DNA of 10,851 nucleotides, taken from Jiangellaceae bacterium. GTDB taxonomy: Bacteria; Actinomycetota; Actinomycetes; Jiangellales; Jiangellaceae. The stretch spans positions 1-10,851 of the forward strand of contig JASLBX010000205.1 of assembly GCA_030146385.1 (NCBI GenBank), in the 5' to 3' direction. Of the stretch, positions 1-6,331 are shown piece after piece. The notes under the pieces were generated by a model, which saw nothing but the letters and a program-made list of their open reading frames with translations, made no database searches and was not told where the DNA came from. Numbering within the stretch: the first letter of the stretch is position 1; the number at the start of each line of letters is the position of its first letter. The position numbers were made by a program, and so were the translations under genes.

Positions 1-1949
1 GTGGCGACCGGGCCGCGACCGCGGTCCAGGTTCGCCTCGATGGAGACGCCGCGGGCGTCCTTGTCGGGGTTGGCGGCCAGCTCGAGCGCGGCGTCCGCGG
101 TCAGCAGCACCGCCTCCAGCAACGAGTCCAGACCGTCGCCGGTGCGTGCGGAAACGTCGACGAACATGGACGTGCCGCCGTACTCCTCGGGCACCAGGCC
201 GTACTCGGACAGCTGGCCGCGCACCTTGGACGGGTCGGCGTCCGGCTTGTCGATCTTGTTGACCGCGACGACGACGGGTACGTCGGCGGCCTGGGCGTGG
301 TTGAGCGCCTCGATGGTCTGCGGCATCACGCCGTCATCGGCCGCGACCACGAGGATCACGATGTCGGTGACCTGCGAACCGCGGGCACGCATGGCAGTGA
401 ACGCCTCGTGACCCGGCGTGTCGATGAACGTGATCGCCCGATCGTCGCCCTCGTGCTTGGCGTGGACCTGGTAGGCGCCGATGTGCTGCGTGATGCCACC
501 GGCTTCGCCTGCCACGACGTCAGCGTTGCGGACGGCGTCCAGCAGCTTAGTCTTACCGTGGTCGACGTGACCCATGACGGTCACGACCGGCGGCCGCGGC
601 AGCCCGTCCTCGTCGCCTTCGTCCTCGAAGTCGATCGCGAACGACTCGAGCAGCTCGCGGTCCTCGTCCTCGGGCGAGACGATCTCGACGTCGTATCCCA
701 GCTCCTCGCCGAGCAGCTTGAACGTGTCCTCATCGACCGACTGAGTGGCCGTAACCATCTCGCCGAGGTGGAACAGCACCTGGACCAGCGCGCCGGCCTC
801 GGTGTCGATCCGCTCGGCGAAGTCGGTCAGGGACGCGCCGCGGGGCAGGCGGATGCTCTGCCCGTTGCCTCGCGGAACACGCACGCCGCCGATCGCCGGG
901 GCCTGCATGTTCTCGATCTCTTGACGCTTCTGCCGCTTGCTCTTACGACCCTTCGCGGGCTTACCGCCGGGACGCCCGAACGCACCGGCCGTGCCACCGC
1001 GGCCGCGACCACCTGGCCGGCCGCCGAAGCCACCGGGACCACCCGGGCCGCCGGGGCCACCACGGCCGGGCGCGAAGCCTCCGCGTCCGCCGCCGCCACC
1101 GCCACCGCCACCGCGGGTACCAGTGCGGCCGCCACCACCCGAGCGACCTCCGCGGTCGGCTCGGTCGGACGGACCACCGGTGCGCGGAGCGGACGGCCGC
1201 GCCGGCATCATGCCTGGATTCGGCCGGGGACCTCCTGGCCCGCCGGCACCGCCACCAGGACGCGGCGGCATGGAATCCGGGGTCGGCCGGCCGCCGCCAG
1301 GACGCTGCATGCCAGTCGAGCCGCCGGCCGAGTACGGGTTGTTTCCAGGACGCGGACCGGCAGAGCGCCGGCCCATGCCGGTGCTGCCGGTTCCGAACGG
1401 GTTGTTGCCCGGACGCGGACCGGACGGACGCGGCGCAGGACCCGGCTTGGGAGCCGAAGGCGCGCTTGGACGGCCGCCGGCGGGGGCTCCGCCGGGACGG
1501 TCGGGAGCGGCCGGACGGGTTGTCGGGCCTGGCCGGGCCGGCTTGCGCGCCGGGCCAGGCTTGGCCGGAGTGGAACCCGGCCTGGCTGGCGTGGCGGCAG
1601 GCTTCGGCGCCCCTGGCGCAGCCGGTGCAGCCGGTGCCGCTGGCGCCGCGTCTGCGGCGGGTGTCGGGGCAGCAGGCTCCTGCACCGCTGGTTGGGGAGC
1701 CGTATCCGCCGGCTTCGGCGCTGCGGGCGCAGCCTTCTTGGCCGCAGCCTTCTTCGCGGGCGCCTTCTCCGCCACAGGCTTGGCGGCAGGTGCCTCGGCG
1801 AACGCTTCGCGCAATCTACGTACTACAGGTGCCTCGATGGTCGACGAGGCGGATCGGACGAACTCACCGAGATCGCCCAGCTTCGCAAGGACGACCTTGC
1901 TTTCAACTCCGAACTCTTTGGCGAGCTCGTATACCCGGACCTTTGCCAC
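1..1949 (-). CDS. infB: Translation initiation factor IF-2 (3' end cut by window edge)
   Basis: IF2 is the GTPase that brings fMet-tRNA to the 30S subunit and promotes 50S joining. The start is GTG at 1949, preceded by a strong Shine-Dalgarno (GAAGGAGA) a few bases upstream. The 649 visible codons show an N-terminal IF2_N domain (residues 1-50, MAKVRVYELAKEFGV), then a very long Ala/Pro/Lys- and Gly/Arg-rich linker (about 55-340) ending in a basic KSKRQKRQ stretch. A second IF2_N-like domain follows (about 360-430), then the G domain with G1 GHVDHGKT (460-467), G3 DTPGHE (510-515) and G4 NKID (564-567). The reading frame continues to base 1, so domains II-IV, including the fMet-tRNA-binding C-terminal domain, lie outside. 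Actinobacterial IF2 is usually about 900-1,050 residues, so roughly a third is missing. It is the last visible gene of the rimP-nusA-ylxR-infB operon. Identity is not in doubt. Confidence 0.98.
   Translation of the reverse strand, partial: MAKVRVYELAKEFGVESKVVLAKLGDLGEFVRSASSTIEAPVVRRLREAFAEAPAAKPVAEKAPAKKAAAKKAAPAAPKPADTAPQPAVQEPAAPTPAADAAPAAPAAPAAPGAPKPAATPARPGSTPAKPGPARKPARPGPTTRPAAPDRPGGAPAGGRPSAPSAPKPGPAPRPSGPRPGNNPFGTGSTGMGRRSAGPRPGNNPYSAGGSTGMQRPGGGRPTPDSMPPRPGGGAGGPGGPRPNPGMMPARPSAPRTGGPSDRADRGGRSGGGGRTGTRGGGGGGGGGRGGFAPGRGGPGGPGGPGGFGGRPGGRGRGGTAGAFGRPGGKPAKGRKSKRQKRQEIENMQAPAIGGVRVPRGNGQSIRLPRGASLTDFAERIDTEAGALVQVLFHLGEMVTATQSVDEDTFKLLGEELGYDVEIVSPEDEDRELLESFAIDFEDEGDEDGLPRPPVVTVMGHVDHGKTKLLDAVRNADVVAGEAGGITQHIGAYQVHAKHEGDDRAITFIDTPGHEAFTAMRARGSQVTDIVILVVAADDGVMPQTIEALNHAQAADVPVVVAVNKIDKPDADPSKVRGQLSEYGLVPEEYGGTSMFVDVSARTGDGLDSLLEAVLLTADAALELAANPDKDARGVSIEANLDRGRGPVA
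1086..1112 (-). repeat. Glycine-codon microsatellite inside infB
   Basis: Nine consecutive glycine codons (GGT/GGC/GGA) encode residues 280-288 of IF2, flanked by Arg-Gly-Gly segments. The codons alternate GGT and GGC over part of the run, giving a short trinucleotide repeat that could slip. It lies in the disordered linker, where length changes are likely tolerated. Confidence 0.7.
1296..1421 (-). repeat. Two 63-base units encoding a 21-residue repeat in IF2 linker
   Basis: Two adjacent in-frame units encode residues 177-197 and 198-218. Both begin GPRPGNNP and contain STGM at nearly the same place. The first continues FGTG and the second YSAGG. The period is exactly 63 bases (1421 to 1358). 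This looks like an ancient tandem duplication inside the Pro/Gly-rich linker between the IF2_N domains. The copies have diverged at the DNA level. Confidence 0.75.
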
Positions 1950-1961
1950 TGCTCTCCTTCT

Positions 1962-1988
1962 CGGTCCGGGCTGTCGAGCTCCGGACCG
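1962..1988 (-). promoter_or_regulatory. Hairpin in the infB leader just before its Shine-Dalgarno
   Basis: Perfect 8-base arms (CGGTCCGG at 1962-1969, CCGGACCG at 1981-1988) enclose an 11-base loop. On the infB transcript the stem ends within a few bases of the GAAGGAGA ribosome-binding site. There is no U-tract, so a simple intrinsic terminator is unlikely. It could modulate ribosome access or mark an RNA processing site. Role is inferred. Confidence 0.45.
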
Positions 1989-1999
1989 GCCTAGGTGGT

Positions 2000-2027
2000 T
2001 TGCGTGCTCATCGTTGCGTGCTCATCG
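2000..2027. repeat. 14-base perfect tandem duplication between ylxR and infB
   Basis: TTGCGTGCTCATCG occurs twice head to tail (2000-2013 and 2014-2027) in the 92-base gap between the ylxR stop and the infB start. A small inverted repeat (CGCTC-AC-GAGCG, 2030-2041) follows immediately, next to the ylxR stop codon. No coding potential or promoter is evident. Confidence 0.8.
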
Positions 2028-2041
2028 AGCGCTCACGAGCG

Positions 2042-2356
2042 TCACGTCGTGTCTCCTTCTTCCTGACCAGTCACCCGCTGCTCGAGCCATCGCCGCAGCG
2101 CACCGGTGTCGAGCGAGCCCGCGAGGCGCAATGCCCGCGGAAACGCCCGACGGCGCTCGGCTAAGTCGAGACACCCCAGATCGAAGTGCAGGTATGCACC
2201 CCGGCCGGGGAGCCGGCCGCGAGGGTCGGGCGCTACGTACCGGGTCGTAGGTGACCCGGGTACCGCCTCGACCGCCACGACACGCAGCAGGTCGGACTTG
2301 CCCGTACGTGACCGGCAGCCAACGCAGGTGCGCGTGGGCGAGCCGGTCGGTCGCAC
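2042..2356 (-). CDS. ylxR: YlxR/RnpM family RNA-binding protein (DUF448)
   Basis: A small basic protein of 104 residues. The family hallmarks are visible: RTCVGCR near the N-terminus (Cys11 and Cys14), a central PGRGAYLH loop (50-57) and a C-terminal helix (about 84-95, ALRRWLEQRV). Start is GTG at 2356 with AGGA about 6 bases upstream. The stop is TGA at 2044-2042. The gene sits between nusA and infB, the conserved position for this family. In Bacillus subtilis the protein (renamed RnpM) binds RNase P RNA and modulates RNase P activity; it has also been described as a regulator of transcription. Whether the actinobacterial protein does the same is inference from family membership. Length is typical. 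Co-transcription with nusA is likely (27-base gap). Confidence 0.93.
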   Translation of the reverse strand: MRPTGSPTRTCVGCRSRTGKSDLLRVVAVEAVPGSPTTRYVAPDPRGRLPGRGAYLHFDLGCLDLAERRRAFPRALRLAGSLDTGALRRWLEQRVTGQEEGDTT

Positions 2357-2383
2357 GGATTCCTCGCCTAGTTTACCGCTTGC

Positions 2384-3415
2384 TTACGCTGACGCCGAGC
2401 CCGGTGCGGCAGATGCGCCGCCCGGCTCCACAATGTCGCCCTCCGTGTCGCTCTCAGTGTCCGGGCGGATGTCGATTCGCCACCCGGTCAAACGGGCAGC
2501 AAGCCGGGCATTCTGCCCCTCCCGTCCAATGGCAAGCGACAGCTGGTAATCCGGAACGATCACGCGGGCGGCCTTCGCCTGCTCGTCGATGATCTCGACA
2601 TGCTGGACGCGGGCCGGGGACAACGCGTGCGACACCAGCTCGGCCGGGTCGTCCGACCAGTCGACAATGTCGATCTTCTCGCCGTGCAGCTCGGCCATCA
2701 CTGACCGGACGCGGGCGCCCATCGGGCCGATGCACGCACCCTTGGCATTGATGCCTGGCACCGTCGACCGTACGGCGATCTTGCTCCGGTGGCCTGCCTC
2801 GCGCGCGATGCCGGTGATCTCGACCGTCCCGTCGGCGATCTCGGGCACCTCCAGCGCAAACAGCTTCTTGACCAGGTTGGGGTGGGTGCGGGACACCGTG
2901 ATCATCGGACCGCGCAGCCCCTTCCGGACGTGCAGGACGTAGCACCTGAGTCGGCTGCCGTGCTCGTACCGCTCGCCTGGAACCTGCTCCTGCACCGGCA
3001 GGACCGCCTCGACCTTGCCCAAGCTCACCTGAACCGAGCGCGGGTCGCGTCCCTGCTGGACGGTTCCGGAGACGACATCGCCCTCCTTGCCGAGGAACTC
3101 GCCGAACGTCTGCTCGTCTTCGGCGTCCCTGAGCCGCTGCAAGATCACCTGCTTGGCCGTCGTGGCGGCGATCCGGCCGAACCCCTCCGGCGTGTCGTCC
3201 CACTCACGGAGCACCGTGCCGTCCTCGCCCACCTCCTGCGCCCACACGGTCACGTGTCCGGACTTGCGGTCGAGCTCGACCCGCGCCGCCGGCTGCGCGC
3301 CCTCAGTGCGCTCGTACGCCACGAGGAGGGCCTGCTCGATCGCCTCGACGACGAGGTCGAACGAGATCTCCTTCTCGCGCTCCAACGCTCGGAGCACAGC
3401 CAGATCGATGTCCAT
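2384..3415 (-). CDS. nusA: Transcription termination/antitermination factor NusA
   Basis: NusA binds RNA polymerase and nascent RNA and affects pausing, Rho and intrinsic termination, and rRNA antitermination. The 343-residue product has an N-terminal polymerase-binding domain (1 to about 105, starting MDIDLAVLRALEREKEI), an S1 domain (about 111-175, EGDVVSGTVQ...), KH1 with GPMG (230-233) and KH2 with GREG (297-300). A short acidic/Ala-rich tail follows. There is no C-terminal acidic repeat region, as expected for the actinobacterial form (the M. tuberculosis protein is about the same length). ATG start at 3415 is preceded by GAGGA about 10 bases upstream. Stop is TAA. Gaps of 14 bases to rimP and 27 to ylxR support one operon. 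Confidence 0.98.
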   Translation of the reverse strand: MDIDLAVLRALEREKEISFDLVVEAIEQALLVAYERTEGAQPAARVELDRKSGHVTVWAQEVGEDGTVLREWDDTPEGFGRIAATTAKQVILQRLRDAEDEQTFGEFLGKEGDVVSGTVQQGRDPRSVQVSLGKVEAVLPVQEQVPGERYEHGSRLRCYVLHVRKGLRGPMITVSRTHPNLVKKLFALEVPEIADGTVEITGIAREAGHRSKIAVRSTVPGINAKGACIGPMGARVRSVMAELHGEKIDIVDWSDDPAELVSHALSPARVQHVEIIDEQAKAARVIVPDYQLSLAIGREGQNARLAARLTGWRIDIRPDTESDTEGDIVEPGGASAAPGSASA

Positions 3416-3429
3416 GGCGGTATCGTCCT

Positions 3430-3906
3430 CTACTTCTCGTCGTCCCGATCACGCCGGAACTCGACCTGCACCTTCGCCTTGCCGACCCTGTCGTACGGCA
3501 CGGCGCGCTGCCTGCCCGCGACATCGAGGACGGCCTCCTGCTCGTCCGCGGCCGTGACCCGGCCGGTGAGCACATCGCCATCGGCGAGGATGACCCGCAC
3601 CAGCCGGCCGATGTTGCGCCGCCAATGCCGGGGAAGGGTCAGCGGCCTCGTCACTCCGGGCGAGCTGACCTCGAGCGTGTACGGCCTGTCGCCGAGCACG
3701 CCGTCGTTCTCGTCGAGGATCGCGGACACCTTGTGCGACAGTTCGGCGCACTGGTCGAGGTCGACACCGTCGTCGCTGTCGACGACCAACTTGACGCGGC
3801 CGCGGCGGCCAACGTGCGAGACGTCGAGCGCCTCAAGGTCGAAACCCTCGGCCGTCACGGCGTCCTCGATCAGGTCCCAGAGGATGGACTGGGGGTCGGA
3901 CACCAT
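3430..3906 (-). CDS. rimP: Ribosome maturation factor RimP
   Basis: RimP binds the free 30S subunit and helps late assembly around the uS12 region. The 158-residue protein shows the N-terminal alpha/beta domain with the signature YTLEVSSPGVTRPL (76-89), followed by a C-terminal SH3-like barrel (about 91-155, including GRVTAADEQEAVLDV). I chose ATG 3906 because a near-perfect Shine-Dalgarno (AGGAGGG, 3918-3912) lies 5 bases upstream. The next codon, GTG 3903, would also fit. An in-frame GTG at 3921 gives 163 residues but abuts the Shine-Dalgarno itself and is unlikely. It is the first gene of the nusA-infB operon. Its leader carries a 17-base tandem duplication. Confidence 0.96.
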   Translation of the reverse strand: MVSDPQSILWDLIEDAVTAEGFDLEALDVSHVGRRGRVKLVVDSDDGVDLDQCAELSHKVSAILDENDGVLGDRPYTLEVSSPGVTRPLTLPRHWRRNIGRLVRVILADGDVLTGRVTAADEQEAVLDVAGRQRAVPYDRVGKAKVQVEFRRDRDDEK

Positions 3907-3911
3907 CGGGA

Positions 3912-3918
3912 CCCTCCT
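3912..3918 (-). promoter_or_regulatory. Ribosome-binding site that sets the rimP start
   Basis: AGGAGGG on the minus strand, 5 bases before ATG 3906. It overlaps codons 2-4 of the longer GTG 3921 alternative, which is why the shorter start is preferred. Confidence 0.8.
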
Positions 3919-3928
3919 CACTGTCCAG

Positions 3929-3962
3929 TTATCGGCATGTTCCGATTATCGGCATGTTCCGA
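3929..3962. repeat. 17-base perfect tandem duplication in the rimP leader/promoter region
   Basis: TTATCGGCATGTTCCGA is present twice, directly adjacent (3929-3945 and 3946-3962). The junction creates an 11-base inverted repeat CCGATTATCGG (3942-3952). Read on the minus strand, the units supply GATAAT and GATAAC, both resembling a -10 hexamer. The unit lies 23 bases upstream of the rimP ATG. Confidence 0.85.
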
Positions 3963-3973
3963 GCAGCACTAAA
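3945..3973 (-). promoter_or_regulatory. Candidate rimP operon promoter
   Basis: The minus strand reads GATAAT at 3950-3945 (five of six matches to TATAAT). A weak TTTAGT lies 17 bases upstream (3973-3968). This would put the transcript start about 30 bases before the rimP ATG. The -35 match is poor, and the -10 box falls inside the tandem duplication, so a second start from the GATAAC copy (3933-3928) is also possible. Confidence 0.35.
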
Positions 3974-4058
3974 ACCGGCGTCGACGAGACGTCGGTGTTG
4001 TTCAGCCTACCGCCATACCGAGCCCAGACGCCGGTGCTCGCACCACAGTGAGTTGCCC

Positions 4059-4064
4059 TACGGT
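4059..4064 (+). promoter_or_regulatory. Candidate -10 box for the lipoprotein/DUF4439 pair
   Basis: TACGGT fits the actinobacterial TANNNT -10 pattern. Six bases separate it from GTG 4071, the usual geometry of a leaderless transcript, so either translation starts at 4071 or the message carries an 84-base leader to GTG 4155. No convincing -35 is visible. Confidence 0.45.
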
Positions 4065-4154
4065 GTTCCGGTGCGCCTGAGTGGATCTGCCGGGGTTGAG
4101 CCCGAGCCGCACCCAGCCCCCGGCCCGGCTTCGGCGTGGCCGAGGGCGGGCGGC

Positions 4155-4688
4155 GTGACTCGCCGGTCGTTGCTGCTCGCCGGCGCCGCGGTCCCGCTCG
4201 CCGGCTGCGAGGTGTTCAGCTCGTCGGACGAGCCAGACCCGATCCCGATGCCGCCGCATCCAGACGAGGCGATCCGCGGGCGGGCGGCCGAGGCGGAACG
4301 GGAGCTGGTGGCTCTCTACATGGCAGCCGCGGAGGCGCACCCCGAGCTCGAGTCCGACCTCGCGCGATTCGCCGACCGCCACCTTCGGCACGTCGCGGCC
4401 ATCGAAGCGACCGCTCCCCCGCTCGCGCCTGGCGCCACGCCAATGCCGACGCTGTCCACACCGGCTGAGCCGGCTGCGCTGCCCCCACCGGACGACACGC
4501 CTACACCACCCGAGGTGTCCGCCGATCCGGAGGCCGCGGTGCAGCAGTTGCGAGACGCCGAGACTGCAGCCGTCGAGGCTCGGCGAGCCGACTGCCTGGA
4601 GGTCCGCGACCAGCAGCTCGCGACCGTTCTGGCCAGCGTCGCGGCCTGCGAAGCGGCCCACGACCGGCTGCTGCGGACGGTCGGATGA
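4155..4688 (+). CDS. Putative twin-arginine lipoprotein, helical, function unknown
   Basis: The product from GTG 4155 has 177 residues. It begins MTRRSLLLAGAAVPLAGC: a twin-Arg pair, a short hydrophobic core and a lipobox LAGC with Cys18, predicting export and lipid anchoring on the outer face of the membrane. After an acidic/Pro-rich spacer come two predicted helices (about 40-86, with H76 and H79), a Pro/Thr-rich linker (88-122) and two more helices (124-174). This resembles a four-helix bundle interrupted by a linker, possibly ferritin-like, but I cannot point to a full metal-binding set. A GAGGG about 8 bases upstream supports this start. The in-frame GTG 4071 with an upstream TACGGT box is a real alternative that adds 28 residues before the Arg-Arg pair. 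Its stop overlaps the next gene's ATG (ATGA). The position matches Rv2843 of M. tuberculosis, which is also uncharacterised. Confidence 0.8.
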   Translation: MTRRSLLLAGAAVPLAGCEVFSSSDEPDPIPMPPHPDEAIRGRAAEAERELVALYMAAAEAHPELESDLARFADRHLRHVAAIEATAPPLAPGATPMPTLSTPAEPAALPPPDDTPTPPEVSADPEAAVQQLRDAETAAVEARRADCLEVRDQQLATVLASVAACEAAHDRLLRTVG

Positions 4689-5110
4689 GCACGCTCGACG
4701 CCCTGCAGGCCGTCCTGGCCGGTGAGCATGCGTGCGTCTACGGCTACGGCCTGGTGGGCGCGCACGCCTCCGATCGTGCCGCGGACGTTGCGCGCGCCGC
4801 GTACGAGACGCACCGGTCGCGCCGCGAGGAACTCGGCCGCCAGATCAGGCTCCGTCACGCCGAGCCGGTGGCCGCGCTGCCGTCCTATGTCGTGCCGATC
4901 GAGGTGGACGACGATGCGTCTGCCCGTCAGCTGGCCGGACTGCTGGAACAGCGGCTGGCCGTCCTGTACGCCGACCTGCTTTCGGTCACGTCGGTACCCG
5001 CCCTTCGCGAACTGGCCCTCACGACGTTGGTCGAGACGTCGGTCCTGGCCGCCCGCTGGACCAGCGATACGACCGCGCTGCCCGGCATCGACGAGGTCCC
5101 CGACCCCTGA
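4685..5110 (+). CDS. DUF4439 ferritin-like domain protein
   Basis: The 141-residue protein is mostly helical with no signal peptide or membrane segment. The opening LQAVLAGEHACVYGYGLVGA (Glu14, His15) is the recognisable DUF4439 start. Other candidate carboxylate/His ligands lie in later helices: E41/H43, E88 and E117. The ferritin-like superfamily typically places Glu and His this way to bind a di-metal centre, but the substrate or function of DUF4439 is not established. Start ATG 4685 overlaps the preceding TGA by four bases, so translation is probably coupled to the lipoprotein gene. The pair may act together, with one partner outside and one inside the membrane. The position corresponds to Rv2844 beside rimP in mycobacteria. 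The stop lies 6 bases from the convergent hipA stop. Confidence 0.87.
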   Translation: MSTLDALQAVLAGEHACVYGYGLVGAHASDRAADVARAAYETHRSRREELGRQIRLRHAEPVAALPSYVVPIEVDDDASARQLAGLLEQRLAVLYADLLSVTSVPALRELALTTLVETSVLAARWTSDTTALPGIDEVPDP

Positions 5111-5121
5111 CCCATGTCAGG
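5106..5121. terminator. Short inverted repeat holding both convergent stop codons
   Basis: CCTGAC (5106-5111) and GTCAGG (5116-5121) pair across a CCAT loop. The TGA of the DUF4439 gene is in the left arm and the TGA of hipA (opposite strand) is in the right arm. The stem is only 6 bp with no T-run, so bidirectional termination is a guess. Confidence 0.3.
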
Positions 5122-6331
5122 AGCCGGCCGACAGCTGGGTCGCGCGGTACTCGATCGCCCGTCGCCATTTCCGCCGAGACCCAATGAAGAACGGCAACCC
5201 GGTCACCTCCGGCAGCCACAGATCCAGCCTGGTCAGGATGTCGTCGATCGCCTTCCCGGCCGCCCGTGCCGGAACTCCCAGGGCGTCGCCGAAAGCGATT
5301 ACGTCCCGGCGGGAGATGTCTTCGCGCCGCTTGCCATTGATGCTCAGCGCCATCGTGTAGTCGCCGTACGGATAGCTCGACGGGATGTCGTACACGGGGG
5401 TGATCTGCCAGCTGCCGTCCGGCCGCTCTCCCACAGCGAGGTTCTTGGCGTGCAGATCGCCGTTGCAGCTCAGGTAGGCGAACGTGACCCAGCGCACCAG
5501 TTCACGCCCGGTGACGATCGGTGCGTCCGTCGTCGCCGCCAGCGCTCGGCAGACGGCCTCGGTAGTCACCGCGTACTTCGCGGCCGGGTACCTGTCCAGC
5601 GCCTGACAGCCGTCCTCGACGCCGAGCAACCCGCCGTCGTAGGTGCGATCAAATCGGCGCACCAGTAGGCCCTTACGGCCGGCGCGGTCGGTCACGATCT
5701 CGGCGTCCACGGTCCGGAGCCCGGATCGGCGCGCGGCAGACAGCATGAACGCCTCGTTGTCGACCAGGTGCGGATACTCGGGCGGGTCGAGCTTGAGGAT
5801 GAACCGGTCGCTCTTGTCCGCGACAGGGACGCTCATCATGGCCGCGGACACCTTGTCCTGCACGCCTGGGATCGCGACCCGATCGATATCAGGTGTGCCG
5901 GTCGCCGCGGCGAACAGCTCCTCAAAGGACACCGTCGACCAGTCGTTGACGCGAATGAGCGGCTCGAGCTCTTCGGGCTGGGAGTCTTCCGGCAGTACGC
6001 GCACGTCGCCCACCGTGTCGCCGCCGACCGCCAGCAGCAGACTGAGCTCGTCGTCCGGACTGGTCTTGACGGCGGTTCGCAGCGCAGTGAGCCGGCGCCC
6101 TTCCGGCAGCAACCCGCTGAAGAAGGTCGGCAAGGCTCCCGCCGCCGTCACGACCGGAGCGAGACCGCGCGGCAAGGTACTCGCGACCGGCGGCCCACCG
6201 GCCTCGAGGTACTCGGGCCGGTAGGTGAACTCCACGCCATCCGATCGGCGTACGAGATGCCCGGCGTGAACGTCCTTCTTGTACACCCAGGCTCGCTCGA
6301 CGAGCTTCAGGGATTCGAGGTCGACACTCAT
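5117..6331 (-). CDS. hipA: HipA-family serine/threonine kinase toxin
   Basis: This is a full-length HipA homologue of 404 residues. In studied systems HipA kinases phosphorylate an aminoacyl-tRNA synthetase (GltX for E. coli HipA), halt translation and induce dormancy; HipB neutralises them. Visible parts: an N-terminal subdomain with FFSGLLPEGRR (70-80), the loop AIPGVQDK (153-160), the probable ATP-binding lysine in FILKL (K180), LLVRRFDR (222-229) and CQALDRYPAAKY (242-253). The catalytic loop is NGDLHAKN (290-297; D292, N297) and the metal-binding Asp is in VYDI (D315). All core catalytic residues appear intact. Unusually, the loop reads Ala-Ile-Pro at 153-155 where E. coli HipA has Ser150-Val-Ala and HipT has a Ser-Ile-Ser type motif. 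ATG 6331 overlaps the hipB TGA by four bases, the usual antitoxin-first arrangement. Its substrate cannot be read from sequence. Confidence 0.95.
   Translation of the reverse strand: MSVDLESLKLVERAWVYKKDVHAGHLVRRSDGVEFTYRPEYLEAGGPPVASTLPRGLAPVVTAAGALPTFFSGLLPEGRRLTALRTAVKTSPDDELSLLLAVGGDTVGDVRVLPEDSQPEELEPLIRVNDWSTVSFEELFAAATGTPDIDRVAIPGVQDKVSAAMMSVPVADKSDRFILKLDPPEYPHLVDNEAFMLSAARRSGLRTVDAEIVTDRAGRKGLLVRRFDRTYDGGLLGVEDGCQALDRYPAAKYAVTTEAVCRALAATTDAPIVTGRELVRWVTFAYLSCNGDLHAKNLAVGERPDGSWQITPVYDIPSSYPYGDYTMALSINGKRREDISRRDVIAFGDALGVPARAAGKAIDDILTRLDLWLPEVTGLPFFIGSRRKWRRAIEYRATQLSAGS

Noticed and set aside
297..2250. Long plus-strand open frames (297-1994, 937-2250, 1466-2164) opposite infB
   Set aside because: They are antisense to infB, rich in Arg/Pro/Gly low-complexity sequence and extend over the operon gap. 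Long spurious frames are expected opposite GC-rich coding DNA. IF2 motifs fit only the minus strand.
3929..3962. SOS (LexA) box in the rimP leader because of GAAC/GTTC words
   Set aside because: The spacing does not give GAAC-N4-GTTC. The words come from the repeated CGGAACATG unit in the same orientation.
3907..4154. Possible small RNA or riboswitch upstream of rimP
   Set aside because: Apart from the tandem repeat and the TACGGT box I could not identify a conserved aptamer, a strong hairpin or a terminator.
4002..4661. 219-codon minus-strand frame opposite the lipoprotein gene
   Set aside because: It crosses the divergent promoter region and lacks family motifs. The plus-strand gene has a signal peptide, a lipobox and an ATGA junction with the next gene.
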